From Shimia biformata (lineage in GTDB: Bacteria > Pseudomonadota > Alphaproteobacteria > Rhodobacterales > Rhodobacteraceae), in the NCBI RefSeq assembly GCF_016888515.1, contig NZ_JAFEJK010000001.1, positions 2,265,475-2,329,474 of the forward strand: 64,000 bases of DNA. Direction: 5' to 3'. The notes under the pieces are model-generated. The model ran no database searches. It had not been told where the DNA came from and was given only the letters and a program-made list of their open reading frames with translations. A program made the position numbers and the translations under genes. Below are positions 46,393 through 55,514 of this stretch, piece by piece; the stretch's first letter is position 1; the number at the start of each line of letters is the position of its first letter.

Positions 46393-47952
46393 ATGACCGA
46401 GACATCCCATGACCGCCTTCTCATCATCGACTTCGGCAGCCAGGTTACCCAGCTGATCGCCCGCCGCCTGCGCGAGCTGAACGTCTATTGCGAAATCCAC
46501 CCCTATCAGAACGTGACCATGGACACGGTCCGCGAAATGGCGCCACGGGCGATCATCTTCTCGGGCGGTCCAGACAGTGTCACGCGCGAGGGGTCGCCCC
46601 GTGCGCCGCAGGAAATCTTCGACTATGGCGTGCCGATCCTTGGCATCTGCTATGGCCAGCAGGTGATGATGACGCAACTGGGCGGCACGGTGGAATCGGG
46701 CCACGGCACCGCCGAATTCGGCCGCGCCTATGTCGAGCCCAAGGGCAAGCTGGACCTGCTGGATGGCTGGTTCAACGAGGGGCGTGAACAGGTCTGGATG
46801 TCCCACGGCGACCACGTCAGCGCCATTGCCCCCGGTTTCGAAGTGTTCGGCACTTCTCCCGGCGCGCCCTTTGCCATCACCGCCGACACTTCGCGGCATT
46901 TCTATGCCGTCCAGTTCCACCCCGAGGTGCATCACACCCCGAACGGCGCCAAGCTTTACGAGAATTTCGTCAAGCTGGCGGGCTTCAAGGGCGACTGGAC
47001 CATGGGGGCCTATCGTGACGAGATGATCGCCAAGATCCGCGAACAGGTTGGCGACAAGAAGGTAATCTGTGGCCTCTCCGGGGGGGTCGATTCCTCGGTT
47101 GCGGCGATCCTCATTCACGAGGCGATTGGTGACCAGCTGACCTGTGTCTTTGTCGACCACGGGCTTCTGCGCAAGAACGAAGCCGAGGAAGTCGTCGGCA
47201 TGTTCCGCGACAATTACAACATCCAGCTGATCCACGCCGACGAATCCGAGCTGTTCCTTGGTGAGCTTGAGGGCCAGTCCGACCCCGAAACCAAGCGCAA
47301 GATCATCGGTAAGCTGTTCATCGATGTATTCCAGAAACATGCCGACACGATCGACGGCGCGGAATTCCTTGCCCAGGGCACGCTTTACCCGGATGTGATC
47401 GAATCCGTCAGCTTCTCGGGCGGACCGTCGGTCACGATCAAGTCGCACCACAATGTCGGCGGCCTGCCGGAAAAGATGGGCCTGAAACTGGTCGAGCCGC
47501 TGCGCGAGTTGTTCAAGGACGAGGTCCGCGCGCTGGGCCGCGAGTTGGGCCTGCCGCAGAGCTTCATCGGCCGTCACCCCTTCCCCGGTCCCGGCCTTGC
47601 GATCCGCTGCCCCGGCGAGATCACGACCGAGAAACTGGACATCCTGCGCGAGGCGGACGCGGTCTATATCGACCAGATCCGCAAGCACGGGCTTTATGAC
47701 GAAATCTGGCAGGCATTTGTCGCCATCCTGCCCGTCCGCACCGTCGGCGTGATGGGCGACGGGCGCACCTATGACTATGCCTGCGCGCTGCGGGCGGTGA
47801 CCTCGGTCGATGGCATGACTGCCGATTATTACCCGTTTAGCCACGATTTCCTTGGCGAAACCGCCACCCGGATCATCAACGAGGTCAAGGGTATCAACCG
47901 CGTCACTTATGACGTGACCTCGAAACCACCGGGCACCATCGAGTGGGAGTAA
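46393..47952 (+). CDS. guaA: GMP synthase (glutamine-hydrolysing)
   Basis: 519 residues. Class I glutamine amidotransferase domain with GICYGQQ (Cys86) and QFHPEVHHT (catalytic His, Glu), then the ATP-pyrophosphatase P-loop [13 protein letters not shown] and the C-terminal GMP synthase dimer domain ([23 protein letters not shown]). It aminates XMP to GMP. Followed by a good terminator. Confidence 0.98.
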   Translation: MTETSHDRLLIIDFGSQVTQLIARRLRELNVYCEIHPYQNVTMDTVREMAPRAIIFSGGPDSVTREGSPRAPQEIFDYGVPILGICYGQQVMMTQLGGTVESGHGTAEFGRAYVEPKGKLDLLDGWFNEGREQVWMSHGDHVSAIAPGFEVFGTSPGAPFAITADTSRHFYAVQFHPEVHHTPNGAKLYENFVKLAGFKGDWTMGAYRDEMIAKIREQVGDKKVICGLSGGVDSSVAAILIHEAIGDQLTCVFVDHGLLRKNEAEEVVGMFRDNYNIQLIHADESELFLGELEGQSDPETKRKIIGKLFIDVFQKHADTIDGAEFLAQGTLYPDVIESVSFSGGPSVTIKSHHNVGGLPEKMGLKLVEPLRELFKDEVRALGRELGLPQSFIGRHPFPGPGLAIRCPGEITTEKLDILREADAVYIDQIRKHGLYDEIWQAFVAILPVRTVGVMGDGRTYDYACALRAVTSVDGMTADYYPFSHDFLGETATRIINEVKGINRVTYDVTSKPPGTIEWE

Positions 47953-48009
47953 GGCGCTGGTTCAGCGCCCCGAACCTTATGCCGGGGGCCTGACACAATC
48001 CACCAAAAG

Positions 48010-48032
48010 CGCCGCCTTCGGGCGGCGTTTTT
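48010..48032 (+). terminator. Terminator after guaA
   Basis: CGCCGCC (48010-48016), TTCG tetraloop, GGCGGCG (48021-48027), TTTTTG. Confidence 0.88.
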
Positions 48033-48131
48033 GCGTCCTGCCTGTCGGGGCATGTGTAAAACTTCACTTGTGCAGAATGTGCTGGAAACTTCCTTCGATC
48101 TCGGGCTTAACAGGGCCAAGAGGGAACAGAC

Positions 48132-48494
48132 ATGCGCGCGATTTTCACATCCTTTGCCCTGATGCTTGCATCCGCCCTGCCCGTCCGGGCCGACCTGCCG
48201 CTGGCCTGCGAAGGCAGCAACCCCGACTGGTACCTGACCTATGCCGGACCGGTCGCCGTGCTGGATTTTGGCCGCAAGACGCAGTTTGACATCCCCCAAC
48301 GCTCGGTCGCGGAAGGGCGCGCCGACTGGCCGCGCGCCTATACGCTGATTGCCGAGGCCGACACGGCCATCCTGCTGGTCGATGAGGTGGCATGCGAAAC
48401 CCCGCATGGCCGTTTCCCGATCCGCGCCCATGTCCTGACCCAGCGCGGACAGACCCCGATCCTGTTGACCGGCTGTTGCACGGTGGCGGAGTAA
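48132..48494 (+). CDS. Secreted hypothetical protein
   Basis: 120 residues. A Sec signal peptide (MRAIFTSFALMLASALPVRA) is followed by a small beta-rich domain with four cysteines (ACEG, ACETP, GCC), which could form disulfides. Family not recognised; reminiscent of small periplasmic MliC/COG3650-type proteins. AGAGGGAACAGAC precedes the ATG. The DMT permease gene starts 6 nt later, so they are probably cotranscribed. Confidence 0.72.
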   Translation: MRAIFTSFALMLASALPVRADLPLACEGSNPDWYLTYAGPVAVLDFGRKTQFDIPQRSVAEGRADWPRAYTLIAEADTAILLVDEVACETPHGRFPIRAHVLTQRGQTPILLTGCCTVAE

Positions 48495-48500
48495 CTGACC

Positions 48501-49382
48501 ATGAGCGACACGTTGAAAGCCTGCCTGTGGATGTCGGGCGCAATCCTTTCGTTCTCCTCGATGGCGGTCGCGGGCCGCGCCGTCAGCTTCGAGATGGACA
48601 CGTTCGAAATCATGACCTACCGCAGCATGGTCGGCGTGGTGATCGTGCTGGTTGTTGCGGGCTTTGCAGGCACGCTGAACCAGATCAACCGCCAGCAGCT
48701 GGGTTTGCATTTTTTCCGTAACCTCGCCCATTTTTCCGGTCAGAACCTGTGGTTTTACAGCCTTACCCTGATCCCGCTGGCGCAGGTCTTTGCGCTAGAG
48801 TTCACATCGCCCTTGTGGGTGCTGATCCTGTCGCCGCTGGTTCTGGGCGAGCGCCTGACAAAGATGCGGGCGCTGGCGGCGGTGATGGGGTTCATCGGCA
48901 TCCTGATCGTGGCGCGCCCCGGATCGGTTCCGATTGGTGCGGGCGTGATCACGGCGGCACTGTCGGCCATTGGCTTTGCCTTCTCGATCATGCTGACCAA
49001 GCGGCTGACGCGGACCCAGACCATCACCTGCATTCTGTTCTATCTCACCGTGATACAACTGGGTTTTGGCCTGATCTGCGGGTTTTTCGATGGCGATTTC
49101 GCGGTGCCCTCAGCGGCCAGCGTGCCATGGCTGGTGCTGATCGGGCTGGCCGGGCTTCTGGCGCATTTCTGCCTGACCACCGCCCTGTCACTGGCCCCCG
49201 CCACCGTTGTCGTTCCCATCGACTTTATCCGCCTGCCCGCCATCGCGGTTGTCGGGCTTCTGGTCTATGGCGAGGCGCTGGACATCTGGGTCTTTGTCGG
49301 CGCGGTGGTGATCTTCCTTGGCAACTACCTCAATATCCTGAGCGAGACGCGCAAGCGCCCGACCCTGCCGACGACACCCTAA
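48501..49382 (+). CDS. DMT (EamA) family permease
   Basis: 293 residues with ten predicted TM helices in two EamA repeats. LEFTSPLWVLILSPLVLGERLTKMRALAAVMGFIGIL and GFAFSIMLTKRLTRTQ mark the ends of repeat 1 and start of repeat 2. An inner-membrane metabolite exporter; substrate unknown. Its stop codon TAA overlaps the TAG of the convergent FAD oxidoreductase gene. Confidence 0.9.
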   Translation: MSDTLKACLWMSGAILSFSSMAVAGRAVSFEMDTFEIMTYRSMVGVVIVLVVAGFAGTLNQINRQQLGLHFFRNLAHFSGQNLWFYSLTLIPLAQVFALEFTSPLWVLILSPLVLGERLTKMRALAAVMGFIGILIVARPGSVPIGAGVITAALSAIGFAFSIMLTKRLTRTQTITCILFYLTVIQLGFGLICGFFDGDFAVPSAASVPWLVLIGLAGLLAHFCLTTALSLAPATVVVPIDFIRLPAIAVVGLLVYGEALDIWVFVGAVVIFLGNYLNILSETRKRPTLPTTP

Positions 49383-51802
49383 CTGCGCAGTATCTCGCCC
49401 TTCGGATCAAACGGCGGGTCAGCAAGGATCGTTGCCCCGTGGGGACGGCCCAGCACCATGACCTGAACCCGGTCACCGGGCCGCCCCTCTTTGACAAATC
49501 CCAGCGCCAGCGACATGCCGACCGAATAGCCATAGGCGCCCGAGGTCACGCGCCCCACGCCCTTGCCCTCAAGGAAGATCGGCTCGCCCCCCGTGGCATC
49601 TGCGTTTGAGGCGGTTACGTCACCCTCATCCAGATGCAGGATCACCAGCCGTTCGCGCGGCGCATTGGATATGACCGTTTCCAGCGCGCCCTTGTTCAAG
49701 AAATCCTTGTCCATCTTGCAAAGCGCGGCCAGCCCGACCTCTTGCGGCCAGTATTCGGGGCTGTATTCGCGGCTCCATGAGCCATAGCCCTTCTCGATGC
49801 GCAGCGACATCAGCGCCCGGCTGCCCACCGGCCCGGCGCCAAACTCTTCTCCTGCTGCCAGAAGCGCCTGATACAGCCGCAACTGGTCGGCCTCGGCGCA
49901 ATGCAATTCCCAGCCCAGATCGCCGGTAAAGGACACGCGCAAGGCCATGACGGGAATACCCGCGACGTCGATCTCGCGGCTTGCCATGAAGCGCCAGTCG
50001 TCCGGCGCAAGCGAGGCATTTGTCAGACGTTGCAGCAGGTTGCGCGACTGGGGGCCAGCGACATTGAAGCCGCAGACCCTATCCGTCAGGCTGGTGAATG
50101 TCGTGCCTTCGGGCAGCGGCACGGCGTCGAAGAACCGCTTGTGATAGCGTTCGGCCATGCCCGATGAGATCACCCAGAAGCGATCCTCGGCCAGCCGCGT
50201 CACCGTCGCATCCCCGGCGATCCCGCCGCGTTTGCCGATCAGCGGTGTCAGGCAGGATCGGCCCACCGCCTTTGGCATCCGGTTGGCAAAGACCGCGTTC
50301 AGCCAGTCCTCGGCCCCCGGTCCCGCGACCTCATACTTTGCGAAGTTCGAAATATCGATGATCCCGGCACGCTCGCGCAGCATGCGGGCTTCGTCCCCCA
50401 CCGGACCCCACCAGTTCTGGCGGGTGAAGCCGTTGGTGTCGACAGTGCCGGGGGTGTCTGCAAACCACAGCGGATGCTCCCAGCCGTAGTTCAGGCCAAA
50501 GACCGCGCCCATCTGTGCCTGGGTTTCATAAGCGGGACGGGTGCGCAGCGGGCGGCCTGCGGCGCGTTCCTCGTTCGGGAAATGGATGGCGAAGCGATGG
50601 GCATAGACGTCGCGCACCTTGGCTTTCACAAACTCCCGGTCATTGGCCCATGCGCCAAACCGCGCAACGTCCCAGGGGAACATGTCATAGCGCATCTCGC
50701 CCTCGACGATCCAATCCGCCGCCATCAGCCCCATGCCCGCCGACTGGCTGAAACCGGGGATAATGCCGCCGCAGACGAAATAGCCCGTTCGTTCCGGCAC
50801 TGGCCCCATCAACACGTTGCTGTCGGGCGACCAGATCATCGGGCCGTTGATCACCCGCTTGATCCCGGCCTCGGCAACCAGCGGCACGCGGGTCATGGCA
50901 CGCATCATGTTTTCCTCGATCCGCTCCAGATCGTCGGGAAACAGGTCATGGGCAAAGTCCAGCGGCGTGCCCTCTTCCGCCCAGAACCGCATGTCGCGCT
51001 CATAGGCGCCGATCAGGAGGCCCTTGCCCTCTTGCCTGAGGTAATACTCCCCATCGCGGTCCGCGACCGAGGGCAAACGGCGGTCCATCGCGGCGATCTC
51101 GGCGATGGTTTCGGTCACGAAATACTGGTGTTCGGTGGGTTGCAACGGCAGCGTGATGCCCGCAAGCGCCGCCACCTCGCGGCCCCAGAGACCGGCGGCA
51201 TTGATGACCCAAGGGGTTTTGATATCGCCCTTGGGCGTGCGCACGATCCACGTGCCGTCGGGTTGCTGTTCGGTGCCGGTGACAGGGGTGAAACGGTGGA
51301 TTTCCGCCCCCCGCTGCCGCGCGCCAACCGCATAGGCATTGGTCACGCCCGAGGGATCGACATTGCCGCCGTCAGGTTCATACATGATGCAGCGGATACC
51401 GTCGAAATCGACCAGCGGGTGCAGGCGTTCGGCCTCGTCGCGGGTAATTTCGTGGAAGTTCATGCCATAGAGTTTCGCCTTGGCCGCCTGCAGGCGCAGC
51501 TGGTGTTCGCGGTTCTCGGTCTGGGCCAGATAGATCGAACCGGGCCGGAACACGCCGCAGCTTTGCCCCGTCTCTTCTTCCAACTCGTCATAGAGCCGCA
51601 TCGTATAGTGCTGAAGGCGGCTGATATTGGCGCTGTCATGCAGGCCGTGGATATTGGCGGCGGCATGCCATGTGCTGCCCGAGGTCAACTCGTTGCGTTC
51701 CAGAAGGACCACGTCGCTCCAACCCAGCTTGGTGAGGTGGTAAAGGATCGAACAGCCGATCACCCCGCCCCCGATGACAACCGCCTGTGCATGGCTTCGC
51801 AT
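49379..51802 (-). CDS. GcvT-family FAD-dependent oxidoreductase (dimethylglycine/sarcosine dehydrogenase-like)
   Basis: 807 residues from ATG 51802 (GGGAG upstream). DAO domain first: AVVIGGGVIGCSILYHLTKLGW (7-28) binds FAD, and NELTSGSTWHAAA (39-51) matches the covalent-FAD region of dimethylglycine and sarcosine dehydrogenases. An FAO_M linker follows, then the GcvT folate-binding domains (WGPVGDEARMLRERAGIIDISNFAKYEV, LRVSFTGDLGWELHC). It oxidatively demethylates an N-methylated amine, passing the C1 unit to tetrahydrofolate. Which amine is not determined. Downstream of the lrp gene on the same strand. Confidence 0.93.
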   Translation of the reverse strand: MRSHAQAVVIGGGVIGCSILYHLTKLGWSDVVLLERNELTSGSTWHAAANIHGLHDSANISRLQHYTMRLYDELEEETGQSCGVFRPGSIYLAQTENREHQLRLQAAKAKLYGMNFHEITRDEAERLHPLVDFDGIRCIMYEPDGGNVDPSGVTNAYAVGARQRGAEIHRFTPVTGTEQQPDGTWIVRTPKGDIKTPWVINAAGLWGREVAALAGITLPLQPTEHQYFVTETIAEIAAMDRRLPSVADRDGEYYLRQEGKGLLIGAYERDMRFWAEEGTPLDFAHDLFPDDLERIEENMMRAMTRVPLVAEAGIKRVINGPMIWSPDSNVLMGPVPERTGYFVCGGIIPGFSQSAGMGLMAADWIVEGEMRYDMFPWDVARFGAWANDREFVKAKVRDVYAHRFAIHFPNEERAAGRPLRTRPAYETQAQMGAVFGLNYGWEHPLWFADTPGTVDTNGFTRQNWWGPVGDEARMLRERAGIIDISNFAKYEVAGPGAEDWLNAVFANRMPKAVGRSCLTPLIGKRGGIAGDATVTRLAEDRFWVISSGMAERYHKRFFDAVPLPEGTTFTSLTDRVCGFNVAGPQSRNLLQRLTNASLAPDDWRFMASREIDVAGIPVMALRVSFTGDLGWELHCAEADQLRLYQALLAAGEEFGAGPVGSRALMSLRIEKGYGSWSREYSPEYWPQEVGLAALCKMDKDFLNKGALETVISNAPRERLVILHLDEGDVTASNADATGGEPIFLEGKGVGRVTSGAYGYSVGMSLALGFVKEGRPGDRVQVMVLGRPHGATILADPPFDPKGEILRS

Positions 51803-51913
51803 GTGGTCTCTCCCGATTGCGCCTGGGTTGAGAATGGGGGGTGCAGGGTTCGCCCGATTGCGAATTTGCGACAGGTTGTGTCGGATTGGGGCATAGTTTG
51901 ACTTCGATCTCTC

Positions 51914-51961
51914 GCCCGGCGGCACGCCGGGCAGCGCCCGTCCGCCCCCACGGGCGGGCGC
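51914..51961. repeat. Palindromic element, copy A
   Basis: GCCCGGCGGCACGCCGGGC (51914-51932): 8-bp stem, 3-nt loop. Immediately followed by a second palindrome, GCGCCCGTCCGCCCCC..., which pairs with GGGCGGGCGC at 51952-51961. The first palindrome recurs in reverse complement at 54650-54668. Confidence 0.7.
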
Positions 51962-52000
51962 TTCACGCCCACCCTCGGACGGACGCTGCCCTTACCGCGA

Positions 52001-52426
52001 TTACCCCGCCTTGCGCGTCGCCAACAGCAGGTTGGTCTCGCTGTTCGCGACCCCGTCAAAACGACGGATACGCGCCAGCACCTCGTCGAGTTCCTCAAGC
52101 GTTGCGGTCCCCAGTTCGACGATCAGATCCCAGCGGCCATTGGTCGAGTGGATCGCCCGCACCGCAGGCAGGCCGGACAATTGCCGGATGATCCGGTCCG
52201 TCCCGCGCCCTTCGATGCCGATCATCATCAACCCGCGCACCGGGTCGCGGGCGGTGTCCTCTTTCAGAACCACCGTGAACCCGACGATATCGCCCTTCTG
52301 CCGCAACCTCTCGATCCGGCCCCGCACCGTGGTTCGCGAGACGCCCAGAAGCAACGCGAGGTCCGACAGCGACGCCCGCGCGTCATGCCGCAGGGCCGAG
52401 ATCAGCTTGTTGTCCACATCATCCAT
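52001..52426 (-). CDS. Lrp/AsnC family transcriptional regulator
   Basis: 141 residues. N-terminal HTH (DDVDNKLISALRHDARASLSDLALLLGVSRTTVRGRIERL) and C-terminal RAM/ligand domain (FTVVLKEDTARD ... GRWDLIVELGTATLEELDEVLARIRRFDGV). Lrp-type regulators respond to amino acids. Divergent from the arginase gene across 117 nt, so arginase and ornithine cyclodeaminase are the likely targets, with the FAD oxidoreductase downstream on its own strand as another. Confidence 0.93.
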   Translation of the reverse strand: MDDVDNKLISALRHDARASLSDLALLLGVSRTTVRGRIERLRQKGDIVGFTVVLKEDTARDPVRGLMMIGIEGRGTDRIIRQLSGLPAVRAIHSTNGRWDLIVELGTATLEELDEVLARIRRFDGVANSETNLLLATRKAG

Positions 52427-52449
52427 TTTGGCGACTCATCCGTCCAAAT

Positions 52450-52477
52450 TGCACAAACTTGATCCGATATGTACAAA
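52450..52477. promoter_or_regulatory. Candidate Lrp-type operator between lrp and arginase genes
   Basis: TGCACAAA (52450-52457) and TGTACAAA (52470-52477), direct repeats with 20 bp between their starts, about two helical turns. Position -94 to -67 relative to the arginase ATG, in the AT-rich part of the gap. Confidence 0.4.
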
Positions 52478-52543
52478 ATGAGGGCTATTACTCAACCCGA
52501 AACGATCACATTTTCCATTTCATTCAGATTGGAGCCGCGCGAC

Positions 52544-53467
52544 ATGACTTCCCGAACCTGCATCCTGATCGGAGCCCCCGTTGACAGTGGCAAACGCCGC
52601 CGCGGGTGCCTCATGGGGCCTGACGCCTATCGCACCGCCGGGCTTGCCGAAAGCCTGGCCGAACTGGGGCATGAGGTGATCGACCGGGGCAACCTGACCC
52701 CGGCCCCGCACGGGCACGACGCACCGGACCACCGGATTCACCAGTTGAACAAGACCATCGGCTGGACGCAGGCGCTGGCGGATGCGGCCGAAGCCGCGAT
52801 GAAGGACGGGTTTCCCATGTTCCTTGGCGGGGACCATGTTCTGTCGGCGGGCACTGTCGCCGGGGTCGCCAACCACGCCGCCGCACAAGGCCGGGCGCAA
52901 TTCGTGCTGTGGCTGGATGCCCATTCCGATTTCCACACCCCCGTGACATCGGATTCGGGCAACCTGCACGGCACGCCTGTCGCCTATTTCACCGGCAAGG
53001 ACGGGTTTGAGGGCTTTCCCGCCGTCCAGAACCCTGTCCCGGAAGAAAACGTCTGCATCATCGGGTTGCGCTCGGTCGACACCGCCGAACGCGAGGCGTT
53101 GCAGCAGTCCGGCATCAGCTATCACGACATGCGCGAGATCGACGAACACGGGATCGCGCAGCCGCTGGACGCCTTCCTTGCCCGCGTCGCGGCGGCGGGT
53201 GGCATGCTGCATGTCTCGCTGGATGTCGATTTCCTTGACCCCTCGGTCGCGCCTGCCGTCGGCACCACGGTTCCCGGCGGCGCCACCGTGCGCGAGGCGC
53301 ATCTGGTCATGGAACACCTGCATGACAGCGGACTTGTGACCTCGATGGACCTTGTCGAACTGAACCCCTACCTGGACGAACGCGGCCGGACGACGAAACT
53401 GATGGTGGACCTTGCGGCCTCGGCCCTTGGGCGTCGCATCTTTGACCGTCCGACGCGCAGCTACTGA
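52544..53467 (+). CDS. rocF: Arginase
   Basis: 307 residues, standard length. Metal ligands of the ureohydrolase family: GGDHVLS (His98), WLDAHSDFHTP (Asp125, His127, Asp129) and SLDVDFLDPSVAPAVGT; NLHGTPVAYF carries the arginine-specific loop. It hydrolyses arginine to ornithine and urea. ATG 52544 is picked because GGAG lies 9 nt upstream. Ornithine cyclodeaminase follows, giving an arginine-to-proline route. Confidence 0.95.
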   Translation: MTSRTCILIGAPVDSGKRRRGCLMGPDAYRTAGLAESLAELGHEVIDRGNLTPAPHGHDAPDHRIHQLNKTIGWTQALADAAEAAMKDGFPMFLGGDHVLSAGTVAGVANHAAAQGRAQFVLWLDAHSDFHTPVTSDSGNLHGTPVAYFTGKDGFEGFPAVQNPVPEENVCIIGLRSVDTAEREALQQSGISYHDMREIDEHGIAQPLDAFLARVAAAGGMLHVSLDVDFLDPSVAPAVGTTVPGGATVREAHLVMEHLHDSGLVTSMDLVELNPYLDERGRTTKLMVDLAASALGRRIFDRPTRSY

Positions 53468-53505
53468 GACCTGACATGATGATCAATCCCAAGGAAATCA
53501 AACAG

Positions 53506-54552
53506 ATGACCACCCCGTCGGACAAGGCATTGGTGCCGTTTGTCAGCGTCGACAACATGATGCGCCTAATCCACCACGTCGGCATCAAGGACATGCTGAC
53601 CGAGCTTGCACGCTATATCGAGGATGATTTCAAACGCTGGGACCTGTTCGACAAGACCCCGCGCGTGGCGTCGCATTCGGACGTCGGCGTGATCGAACTG
53701 ATGCCGACCTCGGATGGCGAGGCCTATGGCTTCAAATATGTCAACGGCCACCCCAAGAACACCGCGGAAGGCTTGCAGACCGTGACCGCCTTTGGCCTTC
53801 TGGCCGATGTCTACACGGGCTATCCGGTGCTTCTGACCGAGATGACCATGCTGACCGCGATGCGCACTGCCGCGACTTCAGCCATGGCGGCGAAATACCT
53901 TGCGCCCAAGGGGTCGACCACGATGGCGATGATCGGCAATGGCGCGCAGTCGGAATTCCAGAGCCTTGCAATGCAGGCGATTGTCGGCGTCGATACAATC
54001 CGCCTTTACGACGTGGACCGCGCGGCGTCGGAAAAATGCGCCGCGAACCTTGCCGGGACGGGGTTGAGGACCGTGATCTGCTCCAGCCCGGAAGAGGCGA
54101 TCGAAGGCGCGCAGATCCTGACCACCTGCACGGCAGACAAGCAATATGCCACGATCCTGTCGGACAACATGGTTGGCGCGGGTGTGCATATCAACGCCAT
54201 CGGTGGCGACTGTCCGGGCAAGACCGAACTGGCAAGCGGCATCCTTGAGCGGTCCGACATCTTCGTCGAATACCCGCCCCAGACGCGCATTGAAGGCGAA
54301 ATTCAGCAGCTGGACGCGGATCATCCGGTGATCGAGCTGTGGGAAGTGATTTCGGGCAAGGTGGCGGGCCGCCGGGCTGCGGATCAGATCACGCTTTTCG
54401 ACTCGGTCGGCTTCGCGATCGAGGATTTCTCGGCCCTGCGTTACGTGCGCGACCGGATCAAGGGCACGGATTTCTTCTTTGATCTAGACCTGCTCGCCGA
54501 CCCCGACGATCCGCGCGACCTGTTCGGGATGCTGATGCGGGCGAAAGGGTAA
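53506..54552 (+). CDS. Ornithine cyclodeaminase
   Basis: 348 residues from ATG 53506 (AAGGA 10 nt upstream); ATG 53476 would add 10 residues. mu-crystallin/OCD family: HSDVGVIELMPTSDGEAYGFKYVNGHPKN, LLTEMTMLTAMRTAATSAMAAKYL and the NAD motif MIGNGAQSEFQ, with GGDCPGKTEL later. It converts ornithine to proline plus ammonia. It directly follows the arginase gene, so the pair is an operon. Symbol ocd/arcB is used for such genes in the literature. Confidence 0.92.
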   Translation: MTTPSDKALVPFVSVDNMMRLIHHVGIKDMLTELARYIEDDFKRWDLFDKTPRVASHSDVGVIELMPTSDGEAYGFKYVNGHPKNTAEGLQTVTAFGLLADVYTGYPVLLTEMTMLTAMRTAATSAMAAKYLAPKGSTTMAMIGNGAQSEFQSLAMQAIVGVDTIRLYDVDRAASEKCAANLAGTGLRTVICSSPEEAIEGAQILTTCTADKQYATILSDNMVGAGVHINAIGGDCPGKTELASGILERSDIFVEYPPQTRIEGEIQQLDADHPVIELWEVISGKVAGRRAADQITLFDSVGFAIEDFSALRYVRDRIKGTDFFFDLDLLADPDDPRDLFGMLMRAKG

Positions 54553-54565
54553 GGAATAGCGAAAA

Positions 54566-54668
54566 GGGCTGCGCCGTCCCGCGGGGTGGCGCAAATGCGC
54601 AGCCCCATGGGGGCGGGTCATGCCAAAGGCATGCTTCCAGCATGACGCAGCCCGGCGTGCCGCCGGGC
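54566..54668. repeat. Cluster of three stem-loops between ocd and olsA
   Basis: Hairpin 1: GGGCTGCGC (54566-54574) / GCGCAGCCC (54597-54605). Hairpin 2: GTCATGC (54617-54623) / GCATGAC (54640-54646), with an extra GCATGC inside. Hairpin 3: GCCCGGCGTGCCGCCGGGC (54650-54668), the reverse complement of the palindrome at 51914-51932. Together they cover most of the 122-nt convergent gap. Confidence 0.65.
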
Positions 54669-54674
54669 GAACCG

Positions 54675-55514
54675 CTATTCCTCCCCGATCCGCGTCATCA
54701 AATCGTCGCGGATGATCCCCTCGCAATAGGCGGCCAGCGTCTTGCGGTTGGCGAAATCCCTGACCGCGACCGGGCGGTGATAGACTAGTTCCACCCGGCC
54801 CTGTGGCCATGCCGCCAGTGTCTGCAACAGGTGCGGGCCAAATTCCATGTCGCCCCACCAGCCGTAAAACCGTTTGTCCTCAACCCCTTCGGGCGGGATG
54901 TAATGCACGGTGACGGGCTGGACATGCAGTTTGTCGCGCAATTCGTCGCTGAAGAAGGCGGCAAACAGCGTTGGCTTGAAGGGCAGAACCGTGCGGCTGT
55001 CGGTCGAGGTGCCTTCGGGGAAGAACAACAGCTTGTGCCCCGCCAGAAGCCGCGATTCAAAGATTTCTTTCTGCTGTTTCGCCTCGCGCGGATCGCGGTT
55101 GATGAACACCGTGCCCGTCGCCCGCGCCAGCCAGCCGATCCCGGGCCAGTGCGCGACCTCGGCCTTTGAGACGAAATAGACCCGCTTGCGGGCATTCAGC
55201 GCAAAGATGTCCAGCCACGATGAATGGTTCGCCACCACCGCGCCCCGGTCTTTCATCAAATCACCTCGGGCCGAAAACCCGATCCCGAGGATGAAAAACG
55301 CGCTGCGGCAGACCACTTGCGTGATGAACGGGGTCCAGGGGCGGCGCTGGCCAAACAGCGGACGTTCGACCAGCCGCATCAGCAACAAGACCGCCAGCCC
55401 GCCAAAAACCACGGTCGCCAGCACCAGCCCCCGCAGCAGTACCCGCACCCAGCCAAAAACCGAGATACGCGGCGGGGCGGGATAGCCCTCGGGACTTTCC
55501 CAGGTTGAACTCAA
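54675..55514 (-). CDS. olsA: O-acyltransferase OlsA (PlsC family), ornithine lipid synthesis
   Basis: 279 residues. An N-terminal hydrophobic segment is followed by the acyltransferase motif NHSSWLDIF (His97, Asp102, HX4D), FINRDPREAKQQ, and FPEGTSTDSR (motif III). It acylates lyso-ornithine lipid at the 3-hydroxy group, though the same family also makes phosphatidic acid. Its start overlaps the olsB stop by 4 nt; that pairing, and the ornithine context, support the call. Confidence 0.88.
   Translation of the reverse strand: MSSTWESPEGYPAPPRISVFGWVRVLLRGLVLATVVFGGLAVLLLMRLVERPLFGQRRPWTPFITQVVCRSAFFILGIGFSARGDLMKDRGAVVANHSSWLDIFALNARKRVYFVSKAEVAHWPGIGWLARATGTVFINRDPREAKQQKEIFESRLLAGHKLLFFPEGTSTDSRTVLPFKPTLFAAFFSDELRDKLHVQPVTVHYIPPEGVEDKRFYGWWGDMEFGPHLLQTLAAWPQGRVELVYHRPVAVRDFANRKTLAAYCEGIIRDDLMTRIGEE

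Noticed and set aside
51934-51961. tRNA-like or Rho-independent terminator at the palindrome
   Set aside because: No T-run on either strand and no cloverleaf; treated as a palindromic repeat.
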